A stretch of 64,000 nucleotides of DNA from Rosa chinensis (GCF_002994745.2 NC_037088.1:55278397-55342396), one strand, 5' to 3'. Positions 10,944-22,338 are shown, numbered from the stretch's first letter. The notes: generated from the sequence alone by a model not told the origin. Numbers and translations are program-made.

Positions 10944-12814
10944 AACTAGAGAGTTCTAGCTTAAGAGAGTGTGTGTTAAATAAATGATCTAATTAGTTGG
11001 AATTTAAGTTCAAGGCATGTAACGCAAGACAAGATTCTACTGATTCGTATGGAAGTGTTTGGTAAGATTCATTCATTACATTGTGCATGATTGAGTTCCA
11101 GGATTGTTAACTACGTTTCAATCCTGAGGTCGTCCGTTTAGTATTCTCTCTGTGTACGTTGTATATGTGTCATGTGTTTAAGGAAAGTCATCAAGTTTTT
11201 ATTTCAGTTTTTAAGTCACTGATTTAGTCGTAAAGCTTGTATATGTTTTATCTAGGATAAAAAATAGTTTTGTTATCTTTTAGGGGATTAGTTTCCTATT
11301 AGATATCAATCTACTTTAATTAGTCTTTATCACACCCTAATGGTTTTAGGGGGAGTCGGCTCTTGTTGCATATATAGGTTTTGCATTAGGTTTCATGGTG
11401 TGTAGCTTTTGCACGATAGAAAAGTTCTTTTGTTTCATAAGGCAAAGCTGTGTCTTGATCATTAATTCATTTGTTCCATGTCTAAGTGAATTAGTGAGTC
11501 AAGAATTCATTCATACATCATCCATATCATTCGTATGTCTTGGAAGTCCTACGAGTTCAGTTAGGAGTCAAGCATATTCAAGAATTGAAGATTGACGAGT
11601 TGATACGTGTGAAGTGCATCTAGAGGCAGTGAGCAAATTGGTGTGAAGTAGTTCAACCGGCTTGAATGAGTTTAGCTAGAGGTAACCGCGTCCAGTGTTA
11701 TCCGAGAGGTTGTAAGTCTACTATGTAATTTGACTACTATCCTATAGTGTGTGCTTGAGCACTTGGCCTTCAAGAGTTAAGGCCACGCAGTTGTTTACCT
11801 CACCTTGAGGATTTTTACTGCGCAAACATCTTCTATGTTTTTTGGTTCATATATGTGTGTTTGCTTAACACGTTGATTTCTGCTTGTTCTATTTTTCATT
11901 GTCTTGGGATAGCAGTCTTATTACAATCCTTGAGATCAATTTAGGTTTTGTGCGTACATCCCAACGTGTTGCCTATTCACCCCCCCTCTAGGCCATCCTA
12001 GTACTTTCAACATGATGTTAATGACAGATACTCAATTGAAGGGCATTCGCCAATTTGGTAGAAGAGAGCGTTGCGATCAAATGCACAGTTTTGAGGGACA
12101 TAGTTTTCAAAGAGGGAAGAAGGGATGTAGATGTAGGCTCGGGCACCACATTACTATCAATGTTCTTGATTCGAACATACGTACTCCAAAGTCAGAGTCG
12201 TAATAGACTTCGCTTCGAGGAAGGTCGTTCCGGACAAGCAGTAGTAGCTTTTCAGCCAATCCCGATGCTAATCTAATTTACTAACCGTAAGGCTGATATC
12301 TACTTCTTTCAGTCTTCTCTTGAATGAAACACTCAGCAAATTATCCCACCATGATGGCGTCCCTACACAAGTAGCTAGTCATGCGAAGCCTAAATTTGTC
12401 CAAGGGATGTTTCTGTTTCTCTTAACTAGTCACATAATTCTAAGTACCTTTTCAAGATGTTGTCGACGAACTTCTTATGTCGTTCGAAATTGTTGTCACC
12501 ATACTCACCACCCTCGTCAAAATCTAGTATGGGGACCCAAGCCAATACACCCTCCCACTTCTTGGAAAGCAAGCTCATGCGGACGGCAGCTTTAGTTGGA
12601 AGACGTTGAAAGATGTTGTGGATAACAAGGTCGGGTAAGTCATGGTACGGTCGACCTACGTACGATGTTGACAGCCATATTAATACGTTGTTATAGAAAC
12701 GGATTACAACAGACGGAGGCTATTGAGAATTTATCTACGTTGAAAATTGTGATACTTTCTTTACAAGGTAATTTTGGGAATGGATTTCGTCCAAGTTGGC
12801 CTAATAGTTCACCT
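10944..12814. other. Intergenic with LTR-like remnants
   Basis: No intact gene. The part from about 11340 to 12010 reads like retroelement LTR or leader sequence: AT-rich, ending in the C-rich block TTCACCCCCCCTCTAGGCC followed by ATCCTAGTACTTTCAACA, a style typical of plant LTR retroelement 3' ends. I could not find a partner LTR or target duplication. Frames at 12012-12276 and 12320-12595 are short and unrecognised. Confidence 0.35.
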
Positions 12815-12817
12815 CTA

Positions 12818-13688
12818 GGTAGTGTTTGTTACATGGGATTGGATGGGATTGGACATCCTTATGTAGTCTAATCCCACTTATCCCATGTTTGGCAGCAAGG
12901 AGGATTATTTTTAATGAAACTCCGCAGTCCCAACAGTAGCCCCAACACCTTCTACCACAAACCCACCAAAAATCATGGGATTGTGCAAGCCTCCTTCTAC
13001 TCTGTGTTGTTCATCGTTTTCTCATCATCCTCATTCTCTCATCATCTGGGTTCTATAATCATCGGCTTTCTCTCTCTCCCCATTTTCATTTCAGCCACTG
13101 GGCAGATCTCACTTTCCTCACCAAACAGTAATCCCAAAACCAGAGGCCTCTTCTTCTTCCTCCCTCTATTGCCGCAACATTTCCAGGCGTCGGAACTTCA
13201 CCGAGATTTCAGAGAAGGCTTCAGAATGATGGCTAGTGTCCAGGATGCTGTTTATGGGAGTGAGAATTGTGTGCTTGACCCAACCCTATTTCGTGAAGTT
13301 GTAGACTACAAGGTAGCTGAGCATGAACAGAGAAGAAAATTGGCAGCTAGAGAGAAAATTTAATCCTAATGGTGTCCGTTAGATTGAGTTCTACCATTAA
13401 TTCTCGGGCAGTTTGCTTTCATGTGGTTAGAGCTAGAGAAATGCTGACTGACATCCCCACTAAACGTGCCGAGTTTGAGAGAAATTGGAGAGAGAGAGAG
13501 AGAGAGAGCACAACAGCTACTTGGAGTTTGAGGCCATCGTTCGGGGACACCATGTTGGTCTGCTACTTAGTCCCACTCAGCACCAAACGTGAGTCAGGTA
13601 CTAATCTAACTTAAGCCAAGTTATTGTAGTCCTGGACTCCTATAGAAATTAAGGTTGGGCTTCACAGTCCTATGAAACAAACACAACC
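12818..13688. mobile_element. PIF/Harbinger-like non-autonomous element with TSD CTA
   Basis: The left end GGTAGTGTTTGTTACATGGG and the reverse complement of the right end GGTTGTGTTTGTTTCATAGG match at most positions. CTA flanks both sides (12815-12817 and 13689-13691). Small TIRs beginning GG with a 3-bp T/A-centred duplication fit PIF/Harbinger-type elements. The 871-bp interior is relatively GC-rich and holds an open frame of 149 codons at 12914-13363, plus a GA microsatellite near 13492-13508. No transposase motif is visible, so it is non-autonomous. Confidence 0.6.
12914..13363 (+). other. Open frame inside the PIF-like element, origin unknown
   Basis: 149 codons from an ATG. The N-terminal half is serine/leucine-rich low complexity. 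The C-terminal part (about residues 95-149) looks more protein-like, with ASVQDAVYGSENCVLDP, FREVVDYKVAEHEQ and RRKLAAREKI. I do not recognise a family. It may be a captured host exon or chance. Confidence 0.3.
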
Positions 13689-13818
13689 CTAGTGTTTTAT
13701 CCAACACATTAGTAGGAAATATTCACGTTCACATGACCGTACGTGGTATGAGAAATGTCATTGTATATATATAAGAGATTGATTAAATTAATGACCCGGA
13801 TCACATTTAGACCTGACA

Positions 13819-14760
13819 TTTTTTTTTTTTAAGCTGCCCCAAAGCTAGCCAAATTGGCTGAAAATAGAAACACACAACCAGTCTGTTGGACAGGCCCAAA
13901 CAGACAAGAAACTAACAAGGAAAATTAATTCCCTCCTCGGCTCCACAAGAGCCAGTATTAGGAAATTAATCCTTAAAACAATAGCAACTAAAGCATAGGC
14001 CCAATAAGAGACCCAGCCCACTACTAAAACCCTAGCTACTGCTGTCCAAACCGCACCGCCGCCAGCCACGAGCCTTCGCAGAAGTAACGCCTTAAACAGA
14101 GCAACCAGAAATCCGGTAATGGTGAACCGATGTCATCCAAGTCCCAATACACAAATCAAAAGATAAACAACAACCAAAGGGATGGAATCCCTCACAACAA
14201 CATCATTTCCTCTACCATCAAGATGAAGAAGAAGCCATGGCTGCCGAACAGGATCAGAAATCCAAAGCATAGAACCAGAACAAGAGCAGTTACAATGGAG
14301 AATTGGGGGTGAAAAAATGCATGAGCACCCATACTCGCCTGGGTAAGTGACTAGCACTTTGTAATTGTAGCCATAAGAATCCTCTTGGAGGTTGAAGATG
14401 GAGAGAAGCGATCTGTTGTGTAGTTGGTTGATTCTTGATCTGGAAACGTGAGGGATCGTCTGACAGTGAGAAGAAGAAGAAAGAAAAAACGAGGAACAAG
14501 GTCCTCCCGTGCTGGACATAGCCAAGTAATACACCACAGAGGGTACAAAATCACCACAAGGGTGAGAGAAAGCTGAAAAAGCTTGAGGAAGACGATGAAC
14601 AATATAGATGGAAGGAAAGCCAGTCGAAGTCTTTGCTATTGCGGCCTCCCCCAGCTCTTCAACCGTCGATCTAGATCCGGAAGGATCAAGATCTGGGTGA
14701 GAGAGTGGGAGGGGGGGGGGGGGAGGGATTTGAAATTTCAGATCGGGTTTCTCTATCTAG
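13819..14760 (-). mobile_element. GC-rich non-LTR-like insertion, reverse orientation
   Basis: Begins with a T12 run (13819-13830), which read on the minus strand is a 3' poly(A). The body is much richer in GC than the flanks, and a G13-like purine tract lies near 14710. Minus-strand frames such as 14133-14537 show no known domain. It ends just before the MITE region at about 14760. The layout parallels the insertions at 740-1771 and 35010-36090. The class is inferred from composition and tail only. Confidence 0.35.
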
Positions 14761-14854
14761 TTTTTTAGACCTCACTTGGTTTGCGTTTATTGAACATGAA
14801 TTGCAGCTCCACTCTTGACTGGAATGTATTAGTAAATTTATGAGTCGAGATTAA

Positions 14855-15174
14855 GGGCTAGTTTGAGATTGCTGTGACTTTAAAAAAAAACTACTGCTGT
14901 TATGTTGTGAGAATAATCAGATGTGAATTAAAACAGTTTCGTGTTTGGTAAATAATATTTTTATAAGTGCTGTCAGTACATAAAACAACTGCAGAGTGTG
15001 TTTTAATCCACATCAGCTTCTAAAAGTAACCTCTAGACTGCTTCTAAAATCTGTTGCCAGTGCCCTGTAAGTTTCAATTAAAGCTGTTTTTTATTTATTT
15101 ACCAAACACAATAAAATCGAAATTTTTGAACAAAAACTGATTTTTTTTAAAGCAAAGCAATCCCAAACGAGACC
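14855..15174. mobile_element. Tourist-like MITE, TSD TAA
   Basis: A 320-bp unit with terminal inverted repeats: the left end GGGCTAGTTTGAGATTGCTG and the reverse complement of the right end GGTCTCGTTTGGGATTGCTT, both running into CTTTAAAAAAA. TAA flanks both sides (14852-14854 and 15175-15177). Size, TIR style and TWA target duplication are those of PIF/Harbinger-derived Tourist MITEs. There is no coding capacity. Confidence 0.75.
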
Positions 15175-15194
15175 TAACTGGGGAGTCAACTCCT

Positions 15195-15196
<2 letters not shown>

Positions 15197-15225
<29 letters not shown>
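15197..15225. repeat. Poly(T) tract
   Basis: Homopolymer of nearly 30 T just right of the MITE, possibly the reversed poly(A) tail of another short retroelement insertion. No partner boundary was found. Confidence 0.5.
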
Positions 15226-15324
15226 GAGAAAGAAGTGGTGGGTCTCCTTGAGAGATTTACTTAAGAAAAGGAAAGAAAATTGTTCAAGACAAAAAATTTC
15301 CTATTGGCCGTTCATGCATTGAGT

Positions 15325-15745
15325 TTTTTTTTTTAGACAAGATTGTAAGACTTTATTCACATGATATACAAATACAAGTTATAAGCACGGGATTGTTAAC
15401 AAATGACAATTTAAAACCCAATATGAAAGTCAGGAAACAAAAATGCACTCACTACTAACTAGCTGTGCTGCTTGCAACTTTCACGAAAATATATACTTAT
15501 AACTATATTCGGAAGAAGTGGAAAAAAGTCTTCACTTCTCCTCAAACCTAAACTAAGGTGGCCTCATTAAAACCTTGTTCAGATAAAACGCAATAGGGAA
15601 AAACTTTAAACCGAGGAAAGAGTACCACCTGCTAACTATAACAATGTTCACAAGCCGCAAACACATGACCAAACCAAACCCTGTAACAGCACCAAAGAAT
15701 CGAAAATGAAAATGAGGAAAAGAAAAAAAAGGAAAACGGTGCATT
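15325..15745 (-). mobile_element. Short non-LTR-like insertion, reverse orientation
   Basis: Starts with a T10 run followed by AGACAAGATTGTAAGACTTT; on the minus strand this reads as an AATAAAGTCTTAC 3' end with poly(A). The right boundary is uncertain. No open frame of interest and no clear target duplication were found. Confidence 0.3.
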
Positions 15746-15779
15746 GTTGGTGGTTTTAAGTTGCACGTGAACTCACATG

Positions 15780-16205
15780 TGATCGCTGCTTAAATACTGC
15801 TAGGCCAGAACCCAGTCAGTCACTTTTCTCTGAGTCTGATTCATTTCTCTCTGAAGTATTAAATTCCATCTGAATCTTCCAACCTAAGCAATTTAATTGA
15901 GAAAGAGTTCACGCTTGGAAATTAGCTCAAAGGAAAGGAATTCTTTCGAAACCTCTTCAATGGGTACGATTCAATTTTCCAATTCTTGCACTTACATATA
16001 TCATAAAGATTGATGATCGAGTACTTTTCCCATAATTGGTGTTCTGGGTTTTCAGTGTTCTTGATAAAAATGCTTTGTTTTCGTCCTTTTGGCCATAGCT
16101 TCGGTCAAACCTAGTAACGATGGCTTCAGGCTAATCAGAAGGAATAGAGTTCATATGCTACCCCCATCTTAGGATAAGATTGCAGATGTGCTGAGAGGTT
16201 AGTAA
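15780..16205 (+). other. Possible orphan 5' leader and small exon remnants
   Basis: The stretch reads like a gene start: a pyrimidine-rich leader with TTCATTTCTCTCTG, then CTCTTCAATGG at about 15954-15964 followed at once by a GTACG donor-like sequence. After a T-rich segment ending GGCCATAG there is a short frame near 16120 (DGFRLIRRNRVHMLPPS, then a stop). No continuing gene is visible downstream. It may be the promoter and first exons of a dead gene. Low confidence. Confidence 0.25.
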
Positions 16206-16920
16206 TTGTTGATACTCTGTCACGTTTTCTAGGTTGTTCTTTTTGTGTTTTGAATTCATAAAACCTACTCAGAACGATATATTGGAAGCCCTTTCGATGA
16301 TTTTTCTTTATTTATGCTTTTCTTTCTTCATTTCTGATTGTTGGGATTCTTGAATCTAGGAATGAAAACCTGGGTCGGCTAGAACTTCTGAATTAAAAAA
16401 ATATATATATATTGTAGAGAATTTCGATAGTGCGAGAGAATTTTATTAATTGAAAAACAAGATATACCTAGTCGGAGGGAACATAATGAGCTTTACCCTT
16501 AAATGTATATCTATATAGAATTAAAGAACTAAAAATACAATAGAATAAACGTGCAATGCAATACAATAAAAGAATCTAAAAGTTTCATATTTCCAAAGCA
16601 TTTATCCAGTTTGGAAGCCAAAACTTTCTTCTTAGCTGGTATAAAATTTCGATGGCTTTACTTTTAAGAAAAACTAGATTTTGCTTAATTTTTAGAATAA
16701 ATGGCTGAAAAGCAAAGCAGCTGAGTTGTAAACTAACTTTTTATAAGTGATGTGAGTGTTAAAAGCAGTGGTAAAGTGTTTGGTAAACTCAAAACTAAAA
16801 GTGGAGTGAGTTTGTGGAATGACCGATTTGGACATGAAAGAATCGTTTGACTTAATTGTTTGGTAACATAATGTAGTTCAAGTTTTTTAATTTTGATTGT
16901 AGTGTGATTTAATTTTGGAC
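16206..16920. other. Intergenic, AT-rich
   Basis: No gene. The part around 16620-16900 has short segments similar in style to MITE arms (AAGCAAAGCAGC, AGTGTTTGGTAAAC), but no convincing inverted-repeat pair was found. Confidence 0.35.
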
Positions 16921-16925
16921 AACCG

Positions 16926-17048
16926 TGTTGAGAATATATATACATCCCACATGGGAAAAATGGGACCTTGCCTACAGGTTTATAAGGGTTTGGGCCACTC
17001 CATCTATTGCCAATTGATTTTAGATGTGAACCCCAGATTACTTTATCA
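16926..17048 (+). repeat. TRIM left LTR
   Basis: 123 bp with TG...CA ends, immediately followed by the tRNA-Met type primer-binding site at 17049. It shares a GGTTTATAAGGGTTTGGGCC block with the right LTR. Confidence 0.9.
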
Positions 17049-17159
17049 TGGTATCAGAGCCAGGTTACCCACGTGTGCATGCCTAACGACTACACGGGCT
17101 CCACGTCACCCAAGTTGTTCACGTGTATGGCTTGAAAATTCACCACACGTGCGGGGGCG

Positions 17160-17282
17160 TGTTGAGAATATATATACATCCCACATGAGAAAAATGGGAC
17201 ATTGCCTACAGGTTTATAAGGGTTTGGGCCACTCCATCTATTGTCAATTGGTTTTGGATGTGAACCCCAGATTACTTTATCA
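17160..17282 (+). repeat. TRIM right LTR
   Basis: 123 bp, same length as the left LTR, with a few substitutions (for example ATGAGAAAAA against ATGGGAAAAA). Preceded by a polypurine tract and followed by the AACCG duplication. Confidence 0.9.
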
Positions 17283-17523
17283 AACCGAATTCTAGATTTT
17301 TAGTTCATTTTACCTAATTCACAGTAATAATCAACTGAAAATAAATTGAATGCAAACCATGATCAATATTTGTACCAAAAGTATTGTGATACATTAATTC
17401 ATCAAATATTGAATTCAAGGAACATTGTTATCGCACTCATTCATTTCAAGTTTTCTAGCTAAGTTTTAGATGATGAAAGATAATATAACTTGCTGCATTG
17501 CTTGGTATTCCCGCTTGATCTCC

Positions 17524-17670
17524 CAATGATTGTGAATTAATACCAACTGCAGCAACATAGATATCAAGTTTTCCTATTGGTATTCCTGTTCCAAGAACTT
17601 CAAAGTCACCTAGGCTAAGAATACAATTGCCATCAGTAATGATTATCATGTGTACCCGTAACATAGCTGC
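17524..17670 (-). pseudogene. NAD-dependent malic enzyme exon fragment
   Basis: On the minus strand the frame reads HMIIITDGNCILSLGDF, then GTGIPIGKLDIYVAAVGINS. This matches the conserved malic-enzyme segment whose usual form is I/VVTDGSRILGLGD followed by GIGIPIGKL and YVAA(A)GI. Several normally invariant positions are changed (the SRILGLGDLG part reads NCILSLGDFE). No neighbouring malic-enzyme exons were recognised on either side, and an AG precedes the homology as a natural splice acceptor would. It is a decayed genomic (unprocessed) fragment rather than a working gene. Confidence 0.7.
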
Positions 17671-19800
17671 ATGATCAAAATAAATACAAACACCAGTAAC
17701 TTGAATCACATGATATCTATTGATTAACAGCAATCTAACATAGCTCTGACCCTGAAAGCATAATGATCCAACAAAATTAAAGAAATGGTCTCTCACCAAA
17801 TCTTATGTAGCTTACCCTGACTATCAAATTGGAAGAGATATATAATATACCAAAAGGAAAATTGGCACCCTTCCACATAGTGACTATAATTGCAATATTC
17901 CCAATGTGGAAGAGATGTCACCCATGCAATATTGTTCACAGAACCACACAACACAAGACAACCCCTATTAAACCCACGATAAAGTGAAAAAACCATCAAT
18001 TTGAACAAGTTATCATATGATAGGTGATAAGAATGCCGTTGAGATAAGACCAAGGAAGAAGAAGGACATGACGAGGCGTCTACTCATTGGTTGTCGAATC
18101 TGTCTACACTCAGTAAATAAGAACTTCATACTGTAGTGGTTTTTTGTTCATGGTCATACCATTAACATAAACTACATAATCATATGCACTGGATGAACTG
18201 CTTTGCTCCTATTCAAATCAGGGCCATTTAGATATACGCCTAATACAGTTGCTTGCTCAATGTTATTCCACAGTATGACTTAAAGTACAAAATGCATCAT
18301 GACTTACTAATGATTCTTAACCTCCACAGTTCTAGCATAAAGTGCCCATTTTCGACTCAATACCAACATATACAAATCTTGAAAAATTCTGTAATACAGA
18401 CTCGTATGTCATACACACATTTATAAATGTGACAACAAATTTGTTCTCATAGTGGTAAAGTTGAATCATATTTTGTGTAATCTTAGTTTTATTAGTAGTA
18501 ATTACATCACCTATGACTTTGTTACATGTTTTGAACAAATTCGTTTTCAATGTTGTAATTTTTGTTTAATTATATGTAAATAGTGTAAATGAATATGGTA
18601 AATTTGTTCCCAATGTTGTAATTTTGATTCATATAAGTTGTATTTTTTGTTCAAATAGATGTAAAATGAGTGTATGATAAACATCACAGTACCATAGCAT
18701 GTCCCACAAATCTCCCGACCACATAAAAATCATAGCTTTTATTTTACTGAGCATCAATGGTACAAACTTTCTGTCTAATCAAACCCAAGTTCATGTCTTT
18801 GCACAGTTTACACAAACGACTAATAGAACATAAACTAATGGGTACCACAAGATACAAACTTTTTCATCTTTTCCTTGTACTTTCTCTGCATGCATGCAAC
18901 TTGCTCTTCATTCTTCACATAAAGAAATCTAAAGTGAAACAAACAGTTTTAAATCGGAAAGTAGCATGACTAGCTTACCCAGCTTGCAAACCAATCCAAT
19001 CTCTTCCAAGCAACCAAATTAGGAAACATTACAAACCCGGAAACCCCAAGATTCAAAATCAAACTTCATTGCTGTCGTAAAATTCAGCTAGCTCATGAAC
19101 AAGCCCAAACCCAATTGGTCCTAACCCAATTAGCTAAATACAGAAAACCAAACTAGCATCTACCTCATTAACAAACCCAATTAGTCCTAACCCAAACCCG
19201 AAAAACTAGCAACGAGATATTGGACGGACTGCCTGCACCGACTCGCTCGTTGTACTAGTTGGATTTGAGGAAGCGAGCTACATCCGACCGGAAATTGGAG
19301 GCCGGTCTTGGAGCACATGGAGATGGATTTGGTGGCTTTGGGTTGCCTCTGCAATTGGATTTGAAGAAGGCTGTGATTGCGAGGACCTGGACCAAGGAAG
19401 GCCGTGTGTAATTTCTTCCAAGAAGGGAGGGCAATTGCTGGTATTATCAAAGTGTCATTAATCTATAGTAGATCGTGCTACAATAGGCGCTGCTGCTTCT
19501 GCTTCCAAAAAGAAGGGTGCATTGACTTCTGCTTTTCCAGCTTAAAAGCCTTGGCTTATGGAAGAAGCTCGCGTGAAGTTGATTTACCAAACACTACTCT
19601 TATTGTTGCTTATAAGCGGGGGAGCTAAAAAGTCTCCCCAAACGCACCAAGATCATCAACCTGAAATAAGCCGCCCCATCATAAGGACAAAGTAAAGCAA
19701 TATAAAATAAACGATTGATTATGGTGTAGTGTTGGACAACTTTGGCAACACATAGTGAACAAACCACAGAGAGCTTGTCATACGCAACACAGATTCCTAA
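17671..19800. other. Intergenic, no intact gene
   Basis: AT-rich to 19180, then a more GC-rich part. The stretch around 19480-19650 resembles one end of a DNA-transposon MITE (minus-strand reading GGTGCGTTTGGGGAGAC), but the opposite end was not found. Short frames at 17793-18053, 18332-18550, 18757-18969 and 19187-19450 carry no recognised motif. Confidence 0.4.
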
Positions 19801-20021
19801 CTACATTAGAGCTTCACCTCCATTGAATTCCTTGATGCAGAGATCCATTCCCTGCTTACTTGGTCTATAGTCAAAACTCAACTCTCCATCTTCAATAGAA
19901 TCATTGCTATTCTCACCATGATCTGCACCATCGTCTTCAAGTCCACTAAATTGGTATTCAGTATGTTGCTCCTCTGTACCCAACCTAACATGTGGCTCGA
20001 CAGCCTCAAGCGTGGAACCAC
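19801..20021 (-). pseudogene. Coding-like exon cut by the CACTA insertion
   Basis: An open minus-strand frame runs from the CACTA left border (20021) to a stop at 19801. It reads GSTLEAVEPHVR, then a strongly acidic stretch (GLEDDGADHGENSNDSIEDG), then ELSFDYRPSKQGMDL and a C-terminal GGEALM. On the other side of the CACTA element (33401 leftwards on the minus strand) the sequence reads TTTCAATTTCCTCTAG, a good splice acceptor that would open this exon. So the transposon appears to sit within a few bases of an exon start. I do not recognise the protein. The acidic N-terminal style occurs in transposase-derived regulators, but that is a guess. Confidence 0.4.
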
Positions 20022-20310
20022 CACTATGTCAATAAACTCATCAGACGACAGAGCTCAGACGACAGAATGATTGTTTTCTGTTGTCTGAATAATTTTAACG
20101 ACAGAATGAAAAAAAGTCTGTTGTCTGAATATAGTGTATATCATGGTAAATTAGGTTTTTGAAAAAGGTTTTGTTTCAGACAACAGATTTCTGTTGTGCA
20201 TTAAACTGAGATTGATTTAATTTTGGTTGTTTGGGTTTTTTTTTTCTTTCTGAAAGGAGCTGTTTATAAAAGGCTGTGTTTTAGACAACAGATTTCTGTT
20301 GTGCAATGAA
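20022..20310. promoter_or_regulatory. CACTA left subterminal repeats
   Basis: At least eight copies of a CAGACRACAG / CTGTTGTCTG motif in both orientations, some paired head to head (for example CAGACAACAGATTTCTGTTG near 20185 and again near 20283). These are the likely binding sites of the element's own regulatory protein. Confidence 0.7.
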
Positions 20311-20740
20311 GTGAGATTGATTTAGTTTTGGTTGTTCACTTGTTTGGGTTTTTTTTTTCCCCCTTCCTTTGAGTTTGGTTTTTTGGCACAACGTGAAGAC
20401 ATATTCGTCTAACACTTAATGATATTTTGGCCCGACAAATTTGTCAAACTGATAGAAACCTAGAAACAGTCTCTTAGCTCGCTTTCGCTCTCAAGCCAAT
20501 CTTTTCCCTCGCTCTGGTACACAACAGAAATCTTTGAACTGAAAACCCAATCCAACATCAATCTCGATCTATTCATGGTAGCTTGAATCTTAGCCATCTT
20601 CTTGTTGCCCTTCTTTGCAGACTCCTCTTCGATAAGCTTGACGAGCTTCCAACTGTTCTGTTCAATGAATCAACCCTAAGTATTCATCTCACTTTGCCTA
20701 GGAGGCAACACAAGCGGTTTAGGCGGAGGCTGTTATCTCT

Positions 20741-21106
20741 TGAATCCAACAACTGAAGAGAAAAGTTCAAGGGCAACCCACTGATTACTACCACTTCTCC
20801 ACTCACGAAGAGATGGGTATTCAATCTCTCTCATTCTTTCACTTTTTCCTTTATTTCTATATATTTGCAAGGTCTCAGCTTATTGGTGTTTTCCAGATCT
20901 AGATGAATTTGTACATGAAGAGATGGGTTGAATCCAAAAGCTAAAGAAAAGTTCAAGGGCAAGCCCACTGATTCCTACCACTTCTCCACTCACGAAGATA
21001 TGGGTATTCAATCTCTCACTCATTCTTTCACTTTTTCCCCTATTTCTATATATTTGCAAGGTCTCAGCTTCTTGATGTTTTCCAGATGTAAATGAATTTG
21101 TACATG
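20741..21106 (+). repeat. Tandem duplication, period 188 bp, two copies
   Basis: The blocks TTGAATCCAA, AAAAGTTCAAGGGCAA, CCACTTCTCCACTCACGAAG, TTTCTATATATTTGCAAGGT and GATGAATTTGTACATG at 20741-20920 recur at 20929-21106 with about 90% identity by eye. The repeat lies in the leader region of the CACTA element. Confidence 0.8.
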
Positions 21107-22293
21107 TTTTGCACATTCCGATTTTGAATTTGGGGTTCAGTTGAAGATTCAAAGCTAGGTGGTTCAAAAAAACATAAAAGGTAATTTTACTCCTACTTTT
21201 TTTCTCTTGCTTTACTGGTAGTGGCAGTATGGCTTTCCCTCTGCGGTCCTCACTCTTTCCTCATCTATGTAATGAAATTGTTAACTTAAATTATCAGTGA
21301 TATAGTTTTATCCATGTCTTTGCTCTGTTTTTTAATTTATTTGTTTTGTTTTTATTTATTTATTTCTTTGATCACTAAGTCATGTGTTTGCTCAATAACT
21401 GGGATAGTTTGCAAATGTTTCATGCACCAGCTGCAGTTTGAGGGCATTGCTACTTGTAGTTATAGAACAGTAGTCTGAGATTGAAAATTGAAATACAAAT
21501 TACTTCTTTAGTGATGAAGTTAGTTAACATTGATTTGTGGAGGTCGTATTTACGTTTATATGCAGTGTAGCTATATTAAGTAGATTCTTCAAAGTAGTGG
21601 CTTAAGCTGTTTGGGTAGTTCTATGTGTGATAAAAGAAGGAAGTAAACATATTTCATATAATTGGCTCTATGGAGCGGGGGGTGTTTGAGTGTTACTATT
21701 TGTAATATAATCTTATTATGGCATCCAAATGCATCAGAATAAAAAGTAGCATGTAAAGGGAAGTGGGCTGAGGGTTTCAAAAAGTAGATGGTGGAACTAA
21801 GAAAGGTGGAAAAACGAGATGAGTTGTAAAGGAAAATGATCATGGAAGGTGTAATTGTGCTTTCTGATATCCAGAAATCGTCTGCTCCTTCAGGAATGGG
21901 CTTGAAACTGGGGCCTCCACCAGAGCCATACAATCTATAGGAGATTATGAACTTTGGCAAATGGCTAGGAGGAACGTTGACCCAGATAATAGATGGGAGC
22001 AAACCAAGGGCCTGACCATCCCTACTACCCCCCTGTTCAGGGGAAAATGTACTATTGTCATGCTATTGTGTTTGGTAGTGTTATATGAGTAGAAAGATTA
22101 AGTATAGGTAGGGAAAGGGTTATCAAATAATCTTTTTTCTGGATTGATGTCAAATGACATGGCAGATGATTACATGTACATTTGGAATTGTGGGAGAGAA
22201 AGCTTGCAGAGTGATTATTCTTTGCCTTGGTTCGCTTTGAATTCACTTTTTAATCAAGTCGTAAAATGCACAGTTTGTATTTCTATGTTCAAA

Positions 22294-22294
22294 G

Positions 22295-22338
<44 letters not shown>

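Larger units (their letters stand above)
16926..17282 (+). mobile_element. Complete TRIM retrotransposon, TSD AACCG
   Basis: Two near-identical 123-bp LTRs (16926-17048 and 17160-17282), both starting TGTTGAGAATATATATACAT and ending TTACTTTATCA, flank a 111-bp internal region. The internal region opens with TGGTATCAGAGCCAGG, the standard primer-binding site complementary to the initiator methionine tRNA, and closes with a purine tract (GTGCGGGGGCG) just before the second LTR. The 5-bp duplication AACCG is perfect (16921-16925 and 17283-17287). The whole element is 357 bp and non-coding, which is the definition of a terminal-repeat retrotransposon in miniature. The LTRs differ at only a handful of bases, so the insertion is fairly young. 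Confidence 0.93.

Noticed and set aside
11340..12014. Solo LTR
   Set aside because: LTR-like C-rich end and composition, but no clear start, partner LTR or target duplication. Kept only as a remark in the intergenic entry.
16600..16900. Second MITE like the one at 14855
   Set aside because: Some similar short words occur, but no pair of inverted ends or target duplication could be found.
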